64,000 bases of DNA from Bacteroidales bacterium (GCA_016707705.1 JADJHD010000010.1:62001-126000); one strand, 5' to 3'. Positions 17,739 to 27,276 are shown, counted from the stretch's first letter. Numbers and translations: made by a program. The notes: generated from the sequence alone by a model not told the origin.

Positions 17739-18494
17739 ATGCCTTTTTACGTTTATATCATTTATTCAAGTGCTGTGAATGAGTACTACAAAGGTGTTTC
17801 TGAAGATCCTTTAAGAAGATTAAGTGAACACAACTTTAATAAAAGTCGTCATACTGCTGAAAAAGGTCCATGGGTAATGGTTTATTTGCATTCCTATGAA
17901 ACCAAAAGGGAAGCATTAATTGAAGAGCTTAGATTGAAGCGATTACAGGTAAGATCGATTGAGAAATTGATTAGTTCGGAAATGAATTCTGTTAAGGACA
18001 ATATTAAAAAAGGAGTTGGTTTAGAATACGTGCCTGGCATCTCGTCACTAGTGACGAGACGGGTTCGAGTCCCGTCCGGCCAAAAGGGAGCATATGCTCC
18101 CTTTTTTTATTTATGTTATTCAATATTAATTATGCCTTTTTACGTTTATATCATTTATTCAAGTACTGTGAATGAGTTCTACAAAGGTGTTTCTGAAGAT
18201 CCTTTAAGAAGATTAAATGAACACAACTTTAATAAAAGTCGTCATACTGCTGAAAAAGGTCCATGGGTAATGGTTTATTTGCATTCCTATGAAACCAAAA
18301 GGGAAGCATTAATTGAAGAGCTTCGATTGAAGCGATTACAGGTAAGATCGATTGAGAAATTGATTAGTTCGGAAATGAATTCTGTTAAGGACAATATTAA
18401 AAGGGGTTGGTTGAATACGGCCTGGCATCTCGTCACTAGTGACGAGACGGGTTCGAGTCCCGTCCGGACCGCAAAAAGGGAGCATCACTTGTAA
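17739..18494 (+). CDS. Two GIY-YIG copies (5 and 6) joined in one reading frame
   Basis: 251 codons. Residues 1-94 are GIY-YIG copy 5, nearly identical to copy 1. An extra T in GTTGGTTTAG removes the usual stop, and the missing bases in GTCCGGCCAAAAG keep the frame open through the tRNA fragment and terminator into copy 6 (ATG at 18132), which runs to the last fragment and ends in translated tRNA sequence. The fusion is probably a by-product of one or two indels and not a designed two-domain protein. Copy 6 alone (18132 to about 18415) has small changes such as STVNEFYKG and LNEHNF, showing that the copies have diverged slightly. Confidence 0.6.
   Translation: MPFYVYIIYSSAVNEYYKGVSEDPLRRLSEHNFNKSRHTAEKGPWVMVYLHSYETKREALIEELRLKRLQVRSIEKLISSEMNSVKDNIKKGVGLEYVPGISSLVTRRVRVPSGQKGAYAPFFYLCYSILIMPFYVYIIYSSTVNEFYKGVSEDPLRRLNEHNFNKSRHTAEKGPWVMVYLHSYETKREALIEELRLKRLQVRSIEKLISSEMNSVKDNIKRGWLNTAWHLVTSDETGSSPVRTAKREHHL
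18014..18081 (+). repeat. tRNA-Asp 3' fragment, copy 5
   Basis: An extra T in the D-arm part, an intact palindrome at 18040-18059, and a shortened acceptor end (GTCCGGCC). Confidence 0.8.
18404..18472 (+). repeat. tRNA-Asp 3' fragment, copy 6, end of array
   Basis: Two bases are missing before the anticodon segment (GGTTGAATACGGCC). The palindrome is intact at 18428-18447 and the T arm and acceptor are intact. The terminator is cut after GGGAGCAT at 18486. Confidence 0.8.
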
Positions 18495-18756
18495 GGATTA
18501 GAAAACCGAAATAATAGATGTTGGAGCAAAGACTGTTATGATTATATTTCATTTTCCACCAACATCATTAGGATTTCAAAGAAGCCAACAATTTTGACAA
18601 GCTCCTTACTATCATTTAATAATATTATGCAATAAGTATAATGCTTTACCATTCAAGTTAGTATTATCAATTCCTTTAGACCAGTCAAAAACATGATCAT
18701 GGATTGCTAATAATGCATTCATTTTTCTAAAGTTATCGTAATTCTTAAACCTATTT

Positions 18757-20066
18757 CACTAGCGTTGCGTTGTTTTTGTTAAGAGTTCTTTGAAAAGCTT
18801 GATAAATCTTCGTTTGCTGAGTTTTCTATTGATCCGAGATTAGAATTTGGTTTTGCTTTTCTTTGTTCAAAAATACAAGGATGAGCCAAGGAAAGATGAT
18901 CTTCGGTCAATTGATGGAGTTTGGTCCATGGGATGTTTTCAAGTATTGTGTAAGACGATACAATGGCGACTATAAAAATCGGGGTCTTACCTGTTGGAAA
19001 CAGTTTTTGTGTATGGCTTTCGGGCAACTGACACACCGTGAAAGTCTTTCTGATACAACGCTTTGTCTCAAACTTCATAAGGATAAACTCTACCATCTGG
19101 GCATAGGCCAACCTTTCAGTAAATCGACCTTATCCAGGGCCAATGAAAATCGTGATTGGCGTATTTTTAGGGATTTTGCTCTCAAATTAATTGAATATGC
19201 AAGGAACCTTTGCAAAAACGATAATCTCATAGATGTGAAGCTGAAGGGCAAAGTATATGCACTTGATGCAACAGTTGTTGACCTTTGTTTGGATGTCTTC
19301 TGGTGGGCTAAGTTCAGGAAAAAGAAAGGAGCTATTAAACTTCACACACTGCTAGATCTAAAGACCGCCATTCCAGAATACATTTTCATCACAGATGGTT
19401 CAGTACATGAGGTGAATACGTTGGATTACATTTCTTTCCCTGCTGGTAGTTATTTGGTTATGGATAAAGCATATATCGATTTCGCACGACTGAGCAGGCT
19501 TGCAAGTGAACGAACAACCTTTGTAGTCAGATCAAAAGAAAATATGAAGTACCGAGTACTTAAATCGAGAATAACAGATAAAAACACTGGAGTCCTATGT
19601 GATCAAACCATTGTCCTTACTGGCAATTTAACATCAAAGAAGTATCCTGAAAATCTGAGAAGAGTTCAATATTATGATTCGGAAACTGACAACACGCTTG
19701 TTTTTCTTTGCAATAACTTCAAAATATCGGCACTAACAATCGCTGCATTATACAGGAATCGCTGGGGAATTGAGTTGTTTTTCAAGTGGATCAAACAGCA
19801 TTTGAAAATTCAAACATTTTGGGGCCATAGTGAGAATGCAGTAAAAACACAGGTTTGGATCGCTATCTCAACTTATGTCCTTGTTGTTATTGCGAAGAAA
19901 AGGTTTAATTTGACACAGTCATTGTACGAAATCCTGCAGATGATAAGCCTTTCAGCATTTGATCGAACTCCAATGAAATTACTCTTTTCAAACGAAAATT
20001 ATCAAGATGTCAAAGAACAAAATTGTAATCAATTGATATTGTTCTAACTATAACGCAACGCTAGTG
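18757..20066 (+). mobile_element. IS4-family insertion sequence, complete, 1310 bp
   Basis: Terminal inverted repeats CACTAGCGTTGCGTT (18757-18771) and its complement (20052-20066) match over 15 bp. Direct repeats AACCTATTT (18748-18756 and 20067-20075) are a 9-bp target duplication. One transposase gene fills the element. The intact ends, duplication and intact ORF indicate a fairly recent insertion. Confidence 0.92.
18881..20047 (+). CDS. IS4-family DDE transposase
   Basis: 388 aa from the ATG at 18881 (a TTG six codons earlier is possible). The catalytic acidic residues are visible: YALDATVVDLC (first Asp), LVMDKAYIDFARL (second Asp), and the IS4 signature Y-x2-R-x3-E-x6-K in YRNRWGIELFFKWIKQ (Glu). 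The N-terminus GKMIFGQLMEF is typical of IS4 transposases in Bacteroidota. The gene is undamaged, so the element may still be active. Confidence 0.92.
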   Translation: MSQGKMIFGQLMEFGPWDVFKYCVRRYNGDYKNRGLTCWKQFLCMAFGQLTHRESLSDTTLCLKLHKDKLYHLGIGQPFSKSTLSRANENRDWRIFRDFALKLIEYARNLCKNDNLIDVKLKGKVYALDATVVDLCLDVFWWAKFRKKKGAIKLHTLLDLKTAIPEYIFITDGSVHEVNTLDYISFPAGSYLVMDKAYIDFARLSRLASERTTFVVRSKENMKYRVLKSRITDKNTGVLCDQTIVLTGNLTSKKYPENLRRVQYYDSETDNTLVFLCNNFKISALTIAALYRNRWGIELFFKWIKQHLKIQTFWGHSENAVKTQVWIAISTYVLVVIAKKRFNLTQSLYEILQMISLSAFDRTPMKLLFSNENYQDVKEQNCNQLILF

Positions 20067-20230
20067 AACCTATTTTTATAATTGGAAATCTCATTTCTAT
20101 CTGATCTATACCTTAGCACAGGATTAACCATATCAGAGAGATTATTAAAATCCTCAAAAAGAACAAACAATAAGAAACATGTTTCCTTGAGAAAATCTAT
20201 TAGCCATAGAAGATTTACCTTTGGGGAGTA

Positions 20231-20548
20231 TTATAATCTTCCAACTCATATTGAAGTACTTCTATACTTCCATCAAGAAATATAATGATCTCTTTAAAAT
20301 CAATTATTTGAATTTTGTCTTGATAGCCCACTTTCATGGCTTCAATCACCGGCATCATTTTAATACACGGACAACAACAAAAATTCAATCTGTTTTGTTT
20401 CCGAATGGGTTTGGTAATGGACTCCAGAAATATCCTTTCTGTTAATCTTAAACTTCTTGAGTACTCTTTCTATAAAACAACCTATCGTAAAAAATTTCAC
20501 CCGCTATTATGGATAACCTATAGAAAATCAAACGTATGTTTTATGAAT
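20231..20548. other. Intergenic, possible decayed thioredoxin-like remnant
   Basis: On the minus strand, a short frame around 20240-20400 reads NFCCCPCIKMMPVIEAM. It looks faintly like the CxxC-K-MxP-x-E helix of thioredoxin folds, then ends. No complete gene is present. The resemblance is weak and could be chance. Confidence 0.2.
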
Positions 20549-20568
20549 TTAAGTATATTTGTACTTAA
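20549..20568 (+). promoter_or_regulatory. Promoter with overlapping 7-6-7 dyad for FAS1 lipoprotein
   Basis: The -7 element TATATTTG (20554-20561, TAnnTTTG) is embedded in the perfect inverted repeat TTAAGTA-N6-TACTTAA (20549-20568). A protein bound here would cover the -7 box, so repression is the simple reading. The gene starts at 20603. Confidence 0.5.
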
Positions 20569-20602
20569 TATCTAAAATACAAATCAATAAAGCTTTTTTC
20601 TC

Positions 20603-21178
20603 ATGAAAAAATCCTATACATTAATTATCATTAGTCTTTTAGCAATTTCTCAGTTTCTTTACTCGTGCAAGTCCGATGGAACAACCGGTAGCAATGCCGG
20701 CTCTGTTGCTGAAAGCACTGCAGCACCTTCTGTTGGACAGTCAGCAGTTATTGATGATGCTTCACAGAAAGATATTGTTAAAGTTGCCGTTAGTTCGGCT
20801 GATCACACAACGATGATAGCTGCATTGCAAGCTGCTGAATATGTAGATGTATTGTCAAATGCAGGCCCGTTTACGGTTTTTGCACCAACCAATGATGCTT
20901 TCAACAAATTACCGAAAGGAACACTTGAAGAACTTGTTAAACCTGAAAAAAAGGCAGATTTACGAAATATTCTCGAATATCATGTCTATGTTGGAAAACT
21001 TGATCAATCTTTCTTTAAAGACGGTCAAAAGCTTGGTATGGTAAATGGAGATAAAATAACACTGGAGGTTACAAATAATAAGGTAATGGTAAACGGCGCG
21101 GGTATTATTTCTTCAATACCTTGCAGCAACGGAATTATTCATATTATTGATGCAGTTTTGTTACCACAAGCTGAATAG
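20603..21178 (+). CDS. Fasciclin (FAS1) domain lipoprotein
   Basis: 191 aa. Lipoprotein signal with Cys22 (LYSC), a low-complexity linker, then one FAS1 domain: AALQAAEYVDVLSNAGPFTV, FAPTNDAFNKLP (H1 motif) and NGIIHIIDAVLLP (H2 motif). FAS1 domains mediate adhesion or small-ligand binding at the envelope. It is convergent with the nos genes at the island's left side. A role in denitrification is not shown by the sequence. Confidence 0.85.
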   Translation: MKKSYTLIIISLLAISQFLYSCKSDGTTGSNAGSVAESTAAPSVGQSAVIDDASQKDIVKVAVSSADHTTMIAALQAAEYVDVLSNAGPFTVFAPTNDAFNKLPKGTLEELVKPEKKADLRNILEYHVYVGKLDQSFFKDGQKLGMVNGDKITLEVTNNKVMVNGAGIISSIPCSNGIIHIIDAVLLPQAE

Positions 21179-21262
21179 GTTCTGACCATTTCTAAAATTC
21201 GGTTGGGTGGAAATTGCTCTTCAATTTTGGCAATCAAACATGGTGAAATGAATCACTTTCTT

Positions 21263-22030
21263 TCATAGATTCTTTTCTTTAAATACTCTTAATGCAATTC
21301 CAATTGGAATAATAACCCATGTCAACATTGCCAAAACCGAGACTATAATTCCAATAGATGAACCAAAAAACTGGTTAAATACAGCACCCGTATAACCCAT
21401 AAGTGCTGATATATCCATCTTAAGTAAAACCATTATACGTGCCAGGTCAATAGGATTGAGACAACTTATTAAAATAGTTAGTTTCTCCAGTGGATAATCA
21501 GAGAAGGCAAACATTACCATCAATAAAATACCATCAAATATCAGGGAAAAGTAGAACCAGAGTAAGATTGAGATTCCAATTCCCCGGGTTTTGTCTCGAG
21601 TTACTACAGATGCAAGGAAAGCCAATGAAACAAAAACTACTGTTAACAGACTGCCTGAAAGAAGGAAATACCAGCTAACAACCGTTCCATCGAAAATTAT
21701 AGCAGGCAAACCAATTCCAATCCAGAATACGGCAAGAAGTGAAATTCCAACACCGGCATATAGTCCAAACAGGATGATGCTGCGTTTTAGTGGCTGAGCA
21801 ACCAGCAATTCGATAAATTCGTAGGAGTTGAAAATGTATATTGTGGTGAAAAGAATACTTACAAGGGGAACCACTATCAGTAAAACAGTGAGAAGGCTGC
21901 TAAGTCCTTTGGTAACGTCCTCATTCATTAAAAATAAGCCGAATGAACTTAACGACAAAAGAACACCATATGCCATTAAGATACGGTTTCTAAATATATC
22001 GTGCAGTACGTATTTTATTATCTTGATCAT
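21263..22030 (-). CDS. nosY: NosY-type ABC permease
   Basis: 255 aa with about six hydrophobic segments (for example ILMAYGVLLSLSSFGLFLM, GLSSLLTVLLIVVPLVSILF). It is the membrane subunit paired with the ATPase directly upstream (1-base gap), in the conserved order nosD-nosF-nosY. NosDFY helps deliver copper or sulfur for maturation of N2O reductase. Last gene of the operon. Confidence 0.85.
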   Translation of the reverse strand: MIKIIKYVLHDIFRNRILMAYGVLLSLSSFGLFLMNEDVTKGLSSLLTVLLIVVPLVSILFTTIYIFNSYEFIELLVAQPLKRSIILFGLYAGVGISLLAVFWIGIGLPAIIFDGTVVSWYFLLSGSLLTVVFVSLAFLASVVTRDKTRGIGISILLWFYFSLIFDGILLMVMFAFSDYPLEKLTILISCLNPIDLARIMVLLKMDISALMGYTGAVFNQFFGSSIGIIVSVLAMLTWVIIPIGIALRVFKEKNL

Positions 22031-22031
22031 T

Positions 22032-22739
22032 TTATTGCTGCAATAAATGGAACAAAGCTTTTCCCAACCTCTCTTCTCCCGATTCGGATTTAATTTCAGC
22101 TATGCTTTTGTAAAATAATGCTTCCCCCTCAACAATATAGGCTATGCTGTCAGCAATTTCTTCGACTTCACTCATAATATGCGAAGTTACAATGAGGAGT
22201 TTGCCAGCTTCTCTTTCTTTATGAATCTTTTGTTTCAGGATTTCTGAAGCTAATGGGTCAAGACCGGCTGTGGGCTCATCGAGTATAATTACATCAGGAT
22301 TGAACATGAATGCAAGTGCTGCACTTACTTTTTGCCTTGTACCTCCTGAAAGCACCCGCATTGGTTTGCCAAACATTTCTTCAAGATGAAAAGCAACTAT
22401 CAGTTCTTCATCAAAGTTGTCCTTCAGGCGGATTTTACCCAGGTCTTTCATCATACCGAATAAGTAGCCCATTAGCATGTTATCCGGATAACGGCCGATT
22501 TGGGGCATATAGCCTATTCTTTTTTTATACTGCACATCACCTTTAATATCTTTCCCATCGAACAGAATCCGGCCTTCATCAGGTATCACCATACCTAACA
22601 GACATTTAATTAAGGTAGTCTTACCGGAAGCATTCGGACCCACCAATGCTACAACCTGATCAAGATTAAAAGTGAGGTTGATTCCTTTCAGAGCCTTGAC
22701 TTTTCCATACTTTTTATATAATCTTTCTATCTGGATCAT
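22032..22739 (-). CDS. nosF: NosF ABC transporter ATPase
   Basis: 235 aa. Walker A GPNASGKTT, signature LSGGTRQK, Walker B VIILDEPTAGLDP and an H-loop (TSH) are all intact. The ATG overlaps the nosD stop by one base. Energises the NosDFY complex at the inner membrane. Confidence 0.9.
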   Translation of the reverse strand: MIQIERLYKKYGKVKALKGINLTFNLDQVVALVGPNASGKTTLIKCLLGMVIPDEGRILFDGKDIKGDVQYKKRIGYMPQIGRYPDNMLMGYLFGMMKDLGKIRLKDNFDEELIVAFHLEEMFGKPMRVLSGGTRQKVSAALAFMFNPDVIILDEPTAGLDPLASEILKQKIHKEREAGKLLIVTSHIMSEVEEIADSIAYIVEGEALFYKSIAEIKSESGEERLGKALFHLLQQ

Positions 22740-24055
22740 TATCGAATTATGTGCATTGAAGGTTCAGTATCATATAAGTTTACATATGACAAGGATGGTA
22801 AGGCTTTTTCCGCTTCATCCAGCAATTCTGCCACAAAACTTCTGAGCAGGAAGACAGCTGAAGGAAGTTTCTCAATAATCTGCGAATAGAGGCTAACCGG
22901 CCTATAGGGCAGATCGCCCTTCCCGTCGCGATTCAAGTCGTAACCACTGTATTTATCCCAATAGTTACCCTTCAGATAATTGAGATTTTCACTTCCATTT
23001 GTTGTAAAATCAAAAGTATTTCCCAAAAAATTATTCAGAAGAAAAGTGTCTTTTTCACAGTTTGCCAACATCCTGACTGCCAGTCCATTATTTAAAAAAA
23101 TATTACGTTCCACTTTAACTTCATTTGTCCCTTCCATGAAGATCCCTGAAGTATTTTTAGCGAATGTATTGTTTGAGATATAGCTTCGACTGATATCTTT
23201 CAACAATAATCCGTAAGATGAACTTCCCCAGTTTCTTTCGAAAGTATTGTTAATCATTCTGATATGTTTAGTATACATAACAGCGACTCCACTCCCGTTG
23301 TTCCTAAAAATATTATATGCATAGTTGTCGTTATTTGAAAACATGAAATGAAGTCCGTACCTGTGATTGTTCTCACTCAGATTATGGCTGATTTCACAGA
23401 ATGTTGCAAATTCGAAATAAATGCCATCACGTTGTCCGTATATTTTATTGTTATAAATATTGATATGGTTTGAGTACCATAGATGTATGCCATTTCCTGA
23501 CTGTATTACAGAGTTATTACCACGAATAATATTTCCACTGATTGTTCCCCCGTTAACTTTTGCTAAATAGATACCAAAACAGGTATTTTCAAGCAGGTTA
23601 TTAAGAATTCTAACTCTATCACATTTTTCCACCCGTATCCCAGCCTTATCCTTTATGTTTGAAAACCCGCTATTTCGGATCACAAAGCCATTAATGGTAA
23701 CCTGGGGTGCTGAAATAATAATTACATTGCTTTTCTTTTGTCCATCGAGCACGGGCTTGCCAATACCGATCAGACTGATTGATTTATCAATAAGGATATC
23801 TTCAACATAATAAGTTGATTCTGTCACTTTAATGATATCTCCGTTTTGGGCTAAATTCAGTGCTTTCTGAATAGTATTGATCTTTGTGCCGGATTTAACA
23901 GTAATCTCGCGGGCAACTGCACTTATCGAAAAAGAAGCAAAAAGAATAATTATACTGCATGAAACAAGATAATGTAACATTATTGAATGAAGGAATTTAA
24001 AAGGTGGGCTTCCTTCATCGAATTGAATACTCAAGCGCTTTGTTATTAGTTTCAT
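22739..24055 (-). CDS. nosD: NosD periplasmic beta-helix protein
   Basis: 438 aa. N-terminal export segment (LVSCSIIILFASFSISAVA) followed by a right-handed parallel beta-helix with CASH-type turns (NGFVIRNSGF, GTISGNIIRGNN, YISNNTFAKNTSG) and the GNYWDKYSGYDLNRDGKGD block found in NosD. Acts in the periplasm in maturation of the NosZ copper centres. There are two bases between the nosL stop and this start. Confidence 0.88.
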   Translation of the reverse strand: MKLITKRLSIQFDEGSPPFKFLHSIMLHYLVSCSIIILFASFSISAVAREITVKSGTKINTIQKALNLAQNGDIIKVTESTYYVEDILIDKSISLIGIGKPVLDGQKKSNVIIISAPQVTINGFVIRNSGFSNIKDKAGIRVEKCDRVRILNNLLENTCFGIYLAKVNGGTISGNIIRGNNSVIQSGNGIHLWYSNHINIYNNKIYGQRDGIYFEFATFCEISHNLSENNHRYGLHFMFSNNDNYAYNIFRNNGSGVAVMYTKHIRMINNTFERNWGSSSYGLLLKDISRSYISNNTFAKNTSGIFMEGTNEVKVERNIFLNNGLAVRMLANCEKDTFLLNNFLGNTFDFTTNGSENLNYLKGNYWDKYSGYDLNRDGKGDLPYRPVSLYSQIIEKLPSAVFLLRSFVAELLDEAEKALPSLSYVNLYDTEPSMHIIR

Positions 24056-24057
24056 TA

Positions 24058-24513
24058 TTATTTGATAAGATTCTTCCAGGACAAAATCTGTCCTCCAAGG
24101 CTCGTCTGAGCTACCTTTGCAGATGTCAGGTCCTTGAAAGAAGCGAGGTTACCACCCATAGGACTTTGAATACTATCACCCTGCAGGTAAAAAGCAGTTG
24201 TTGCATCCACAAGACTTCCTGGTTTGTTATAGTCGCTCATGAAATATTGATCCATTTCATTTATTCCATTTTTTTTAACATATCGCACAAGACATTCACC
24301 TGCATCAAAAGTATAAACCTTTCCTTTTGAAGTAAGCAATCCAGCGGCATACTGTGGGTTCATTACTGTCATTCGACAAAGTTCACAATTATCCTTGCCA
24401 TAATTTATTGGACGCATTTCGTTTTTACATGCGAAGCAGAACGATAGCAAGAGCACAAATATTAAATGTACGATTTTAACTTTGTTTATCATAACATAGC
24501 GACTTATTATCAT
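24058..24513 (-). CDS. nosL: NosL copper-chaperone lipoprotein
   Basis: 151 aa. Lipobox near FCFAC and the metal site DNCELCRMTVMN with the C-x2-C-x-M arrangement of NosL, then VYTFDAGECLVRYVKK. NosL binds Cu(I) and supplies the NosZ CuZ site. It sits in the operon between the NosB-like gene and nosD. Confidence 0.88.
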   Translation of the reverse strand: MIISRYVMINKVKIVHLIFVLLLSFCFACKNEMRPINYGKDNCELCRMTVMNPQYAAGLLTSKGKVYTFDAGECLVRYVKKNGINEMDQYFMSDYNKPGSLVDATTAFYLQGDSIQSPMGGNLASFKDLTSAKVAQTSLGGQILSWKNLIK

Positions 24514-24567
24514 TTATTAAGCTTGTAACTCTTGTAGTTCGGGAGGAACAGAATGGCATAATCAGCA

Positions 24568-25141
24568 CTAAACAACTTTGCCCTTGCCGGATTGTTCATA
24601 AACTGCTGTTCCAACAATAACAAGTGCTGCAAAAATCACGAGATATCCACCTATATCGGGAAAAGAGCCAGCAAGAAAGTTCAACAGTTGTTTATATCCA
24701 AGCATAGGTGGCTGATAACTCATGCCAGGGACTTTGATTGCCGCATGAGGGTCCAGGTTATGGCCATAATCATAAAGCCATTGATAAAAATCATAAAAGG
24801 CAATACCCGCTGCAACTATCAAAGATGAGATCCAGGCCCATAATAATTTTCGTTTGCGAAGGCCGGCCACTAACATGCCAAAAGCAATAAGCAAAGCCAG
24901 TACCCATGGCATAATTTTAAATTCCGGAAATTCATCCTTATGAATTAATTTCATGCCTATATAATGATTTAACCCATTTATTTTCTCCACATCACCAGTA
25001 ATTTTGTTTAGCCAGATTTTCATCTCCAATCCTTCCAGGATATTGGGGTGCTTCGAGAATAATTTTCCAAAATGGAAAGAAAAATGCCCCGATCATCAGA
25101 GTTGAGCAGATAAATATTATCAATCGTGAACTGTTTTTCAT
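24568..25141 (-). pseudogene. NosB-like four-helix membrane protein, one frameshift
   Basis: The short frame from the ATG at 25141 (SRLIIFICSTLMIGAFFFPF, ILEAPQYPG) and the 153-codon frame behind it (GLEMKIWLNKITGDVEKING) join into one protein of about 190 aa if one base is dropped from GGAAGG near 25033. It has four hydrophobic segments with a Trp/Tyr-rich periplasmic part (FYDFYQWLYDYGHNLDPHAA). A membrane protein in this slot between nosZ and nosL is usual in clade II nos clusters (NosB in Wolinella). Biochemical role unknown. Confidence 0.7.
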
Positions 25142-25262
25142 TATCCAATTTAACTTTAAGTGAAATCAAAGCAGAGAAGATCGATAGTTAGCTTTCTCAG
25201 AAACAAATCTCAACCTTCCCTGCATGATTGTTTTTAATTAAGCCACGGGAGATGAATCAATT

Positions 25263-27231
25263 TTATTTAGCAGTAGCACCACCAGAGAATGTAAGCGGAA
25301 CATTAGCCGAAGCTGGAGATACCCTGGCGTAACCTTGCATTTCCTGGTGCAAAGCTGAGCAAAAGTCGGTACAGTAAAAGGGGAACATACCTGTCCGGGC
25401 TGGAATCCATTTAAGGGTAGCTGTTTCCCCGGGCATAATTAACAGCTCTGCATTATTGGCACCTTTGATAGCAAACCCATGAGGCACATCCCAATCCTGT
25501 TCAAGGTTTGTAACATGGAAGTATACTTCATCGCCAAGTTTGATTCCTTCAATATTGTCAGGATTAAGATGTGAGCGGATAGCTATCATGTAAACATCAA
25601 CTCTGTTACCATTGCGTACAACTTTCGCTTCAGCTTCCGATTTGGCAACAAAAGGATTACTGTTTTCTTCAATTTTAAAGAATTTTTTCGATTTTTTTAC
25701 AATCTTATCGGCTGCAATAGCTTGGGCATAATGAGGTTCCCCAATGGTTGGGAAGTCGAGGAGTAAAGTCATCTTCTCTCCACTGATGTCAAAAAGCTGA
25801 GCAGATTGAGTTAATTCAGGTCCGGTAGGCAAGTAACGATCCTTTGTAATTTTATTTAATGCTATTACATACTTCCCGCTGGGTTTGCGTGAATCCCCCC
25901 CTGGAACACACAGATGTCCAATAGAATAATAAGTTGGAGCACGATCAACAACCACTCTCTTCTCCAGGTCCCATTTAACAATTTCAGATGAAACAAAAAA
26001 TGAAGTATAAGCAAAGCCTTTATCGTCGAATTCAGTATGTAAGGGCCCTAGTCCTGTTTGTTGAACCTCACCGGCCAGTACCTGATCATATTTCAAAACC
26101 GGAATTCCAGAAACTTCTCCCTCTATTGCCTTACTTTCAATGGCTTTTATCATTTTCTCGAATGAGAATACAGGAATTGTAGCCGCTAATTTTCCACTGG
26201 CCACAATATATTTTCCATCAGGGCTTACGTCACAACCATGAGGTGACTTTGGGCAAGGCATATAATACACCAGGCCTGGCATTTCTTCTGCCAGAATGAC
26301 AGTTACTTCTTTTTCTTCTTTTGAAGTAGCAGAATGTGATTTTTCATCATACATATTATGCATGTAGCGAGCAGGAATTTTTTACCTTTTCCTGTGAAAT
26401 CAATTCTTCCGCTTCTTTCCAGTTTATTGCCATAACAAAATCTTTGTCATTCTGGCTTGCATTTACTTCAAGGAGGTTATGTGCCTGTTCTGAATTATAA
26501 CTGGTAAAAAACATCCAGTCATGTGAAACACCTTTACCCGCATGTGCCAGGTCATAATTGAATCCGGGAACAATAATCTGAAAAGCAACACTCATTTCTC
26601 CATTTTGAGGATCAACCTTTACAAAAGTAGCAGCTCCTTTAAAGTTCTCTTTGTATGTATCTATAGGTACATCATCTTTCCCATTAACAGGAATTGAGAA
26701 TCGGGAGTTACCAACAACATATTCAGTATTCTCTGTACAAAAAGGCGAAGCATGATTTCCACCGGCATTAGGTAATTCAATTATATCAACCGTACGAAAA
26801 GTAGTGAGATCAATACGTGCAATACGAGGTGTATTGTTTCCATTTATAAAAATCCAACGACCATCGTCTTCACCATTGGTTTTGCTTAGCTCCGGATGAT
26901 GGCTGTCCTCCCACGGCACAAAACCAAATGATGTATTAAGCATTGGCCGGGTTTCTTCAGTATATCCCCAACCAGTAGTTGGATCCTGTGAAAACACCGG
27001 AATATTTTTCAGAAGACGGCCTGATGGAAGCCCGTAAACCCCGAGCTGGCCACTAAAACCTCCTGATGTAAAGAGGTAGTATTCATCGAACTTGCCAGGT
27101 GCTACAAACACTTTTTGTGCTGCATCTCCAGCCATCATGCTCCCAACTTTTTTAGGTTTACATGATGTGAATGAACCGCCAATCAAAGCGATAAGGGTCA
27201 TTCCAACCAGTATTAGACTGAATATTTTCAT
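25263..27231 (-). pseudogene. nosZ: Clade II (Sec-type) nitrous oxide reductase, one homopolymer frameshift
   Basis: N2O reductase reduces N2O to N2 in the periplasm with CuZ and CuA centres. The first frame (27231-26356) has a Sec/lipoprotein-like signal ending TSC, with no twin-arginine motif, and the beta-propeller start (NTSFGFVPWEDSHHPELS, NAGGNHASPFCTENTEYVVG, GVSHDWMFFTSY). The second frame (to 25263) continues with RYMHNMYDEKSHSATS, KSPHGCDVSPDGKYIVASG, GLGPLHTEFDD, and GEPHYAQAI. The cupredoxin domain ends with the CuA motif FYCTDFCSALHQEM (C-x3-C-x3-H-x2-M). One base is missing from the T-run 26378-26383; adding it gives one chain of about 655 aa. All key residues seen are conserved, so the break is probably a sequencing error. 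Confidence 0.88.
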
Positions 27232-27276
27232 AAGAGTCGATTAATGGGTTAGTACTTTATTGGAGGATTGAGATTC

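Larger units (their letters stand above)
16005..18486 (+). repeat. Tandem array of tRNA-Asp fragment + GIY-YIG units
   Basis: After the intact tRNA, a unit of about 390 bases repeats head to tail six times: GIY-YIG copies start near 16246, 16642, 17021, 17372, 17739 and 18132. Each unit ends by fusing the GIY-YIG 3' end (ATTAAAAAAGG) directly to AGTTGGTTAGAATACGTGCC, the D arm of tRNA-Asp. The palindrome segment, the T arm, the acceptor 3' strand and a terminator follow. Copies 1, 5 and 6 are near identical, while copies 2-4 are full of small deletions. The last terminator is cut at 18486, where unrelated sequence begins. One further partial unit lies at 47307-47572 in the same orientation. 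Confidence 0.9.
18612..20230 (-). pseudogene. Unknown gene interrupted by the IS4 element
   Basis: Removing the IS (18757-20066) and one copy of the 9-bp target duplication joins two stretches into one open frame of about 99 codons. It reads ...LSDMVNPVLRYRSDRNEI-SNYKNRF (up to the insertion), then KNYDNFRKMNALLAIHDHVF ... LYLLHNIIK and a TGA stop at 18612-18614. The joint keeps the frame exactly. I do not recognise the product. The upstream end is unclear because an in-frame stop at 20231 precedes it, so the gene may already have been damaged. Confidence 0.5.

Noticed and set aside
16005..18486. CRISPR array
   Set aside because: The repeated unit is about 390 bases with coding sequence and tRNA parts, without short spacers, and no cas genes are present.
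20231..20548. Thioredoxin gene
   Set aside because: Only a single CxxC-like stretch, without strand and cis-Pro motifs or an adequate frame; kept only as a weak remnant note.
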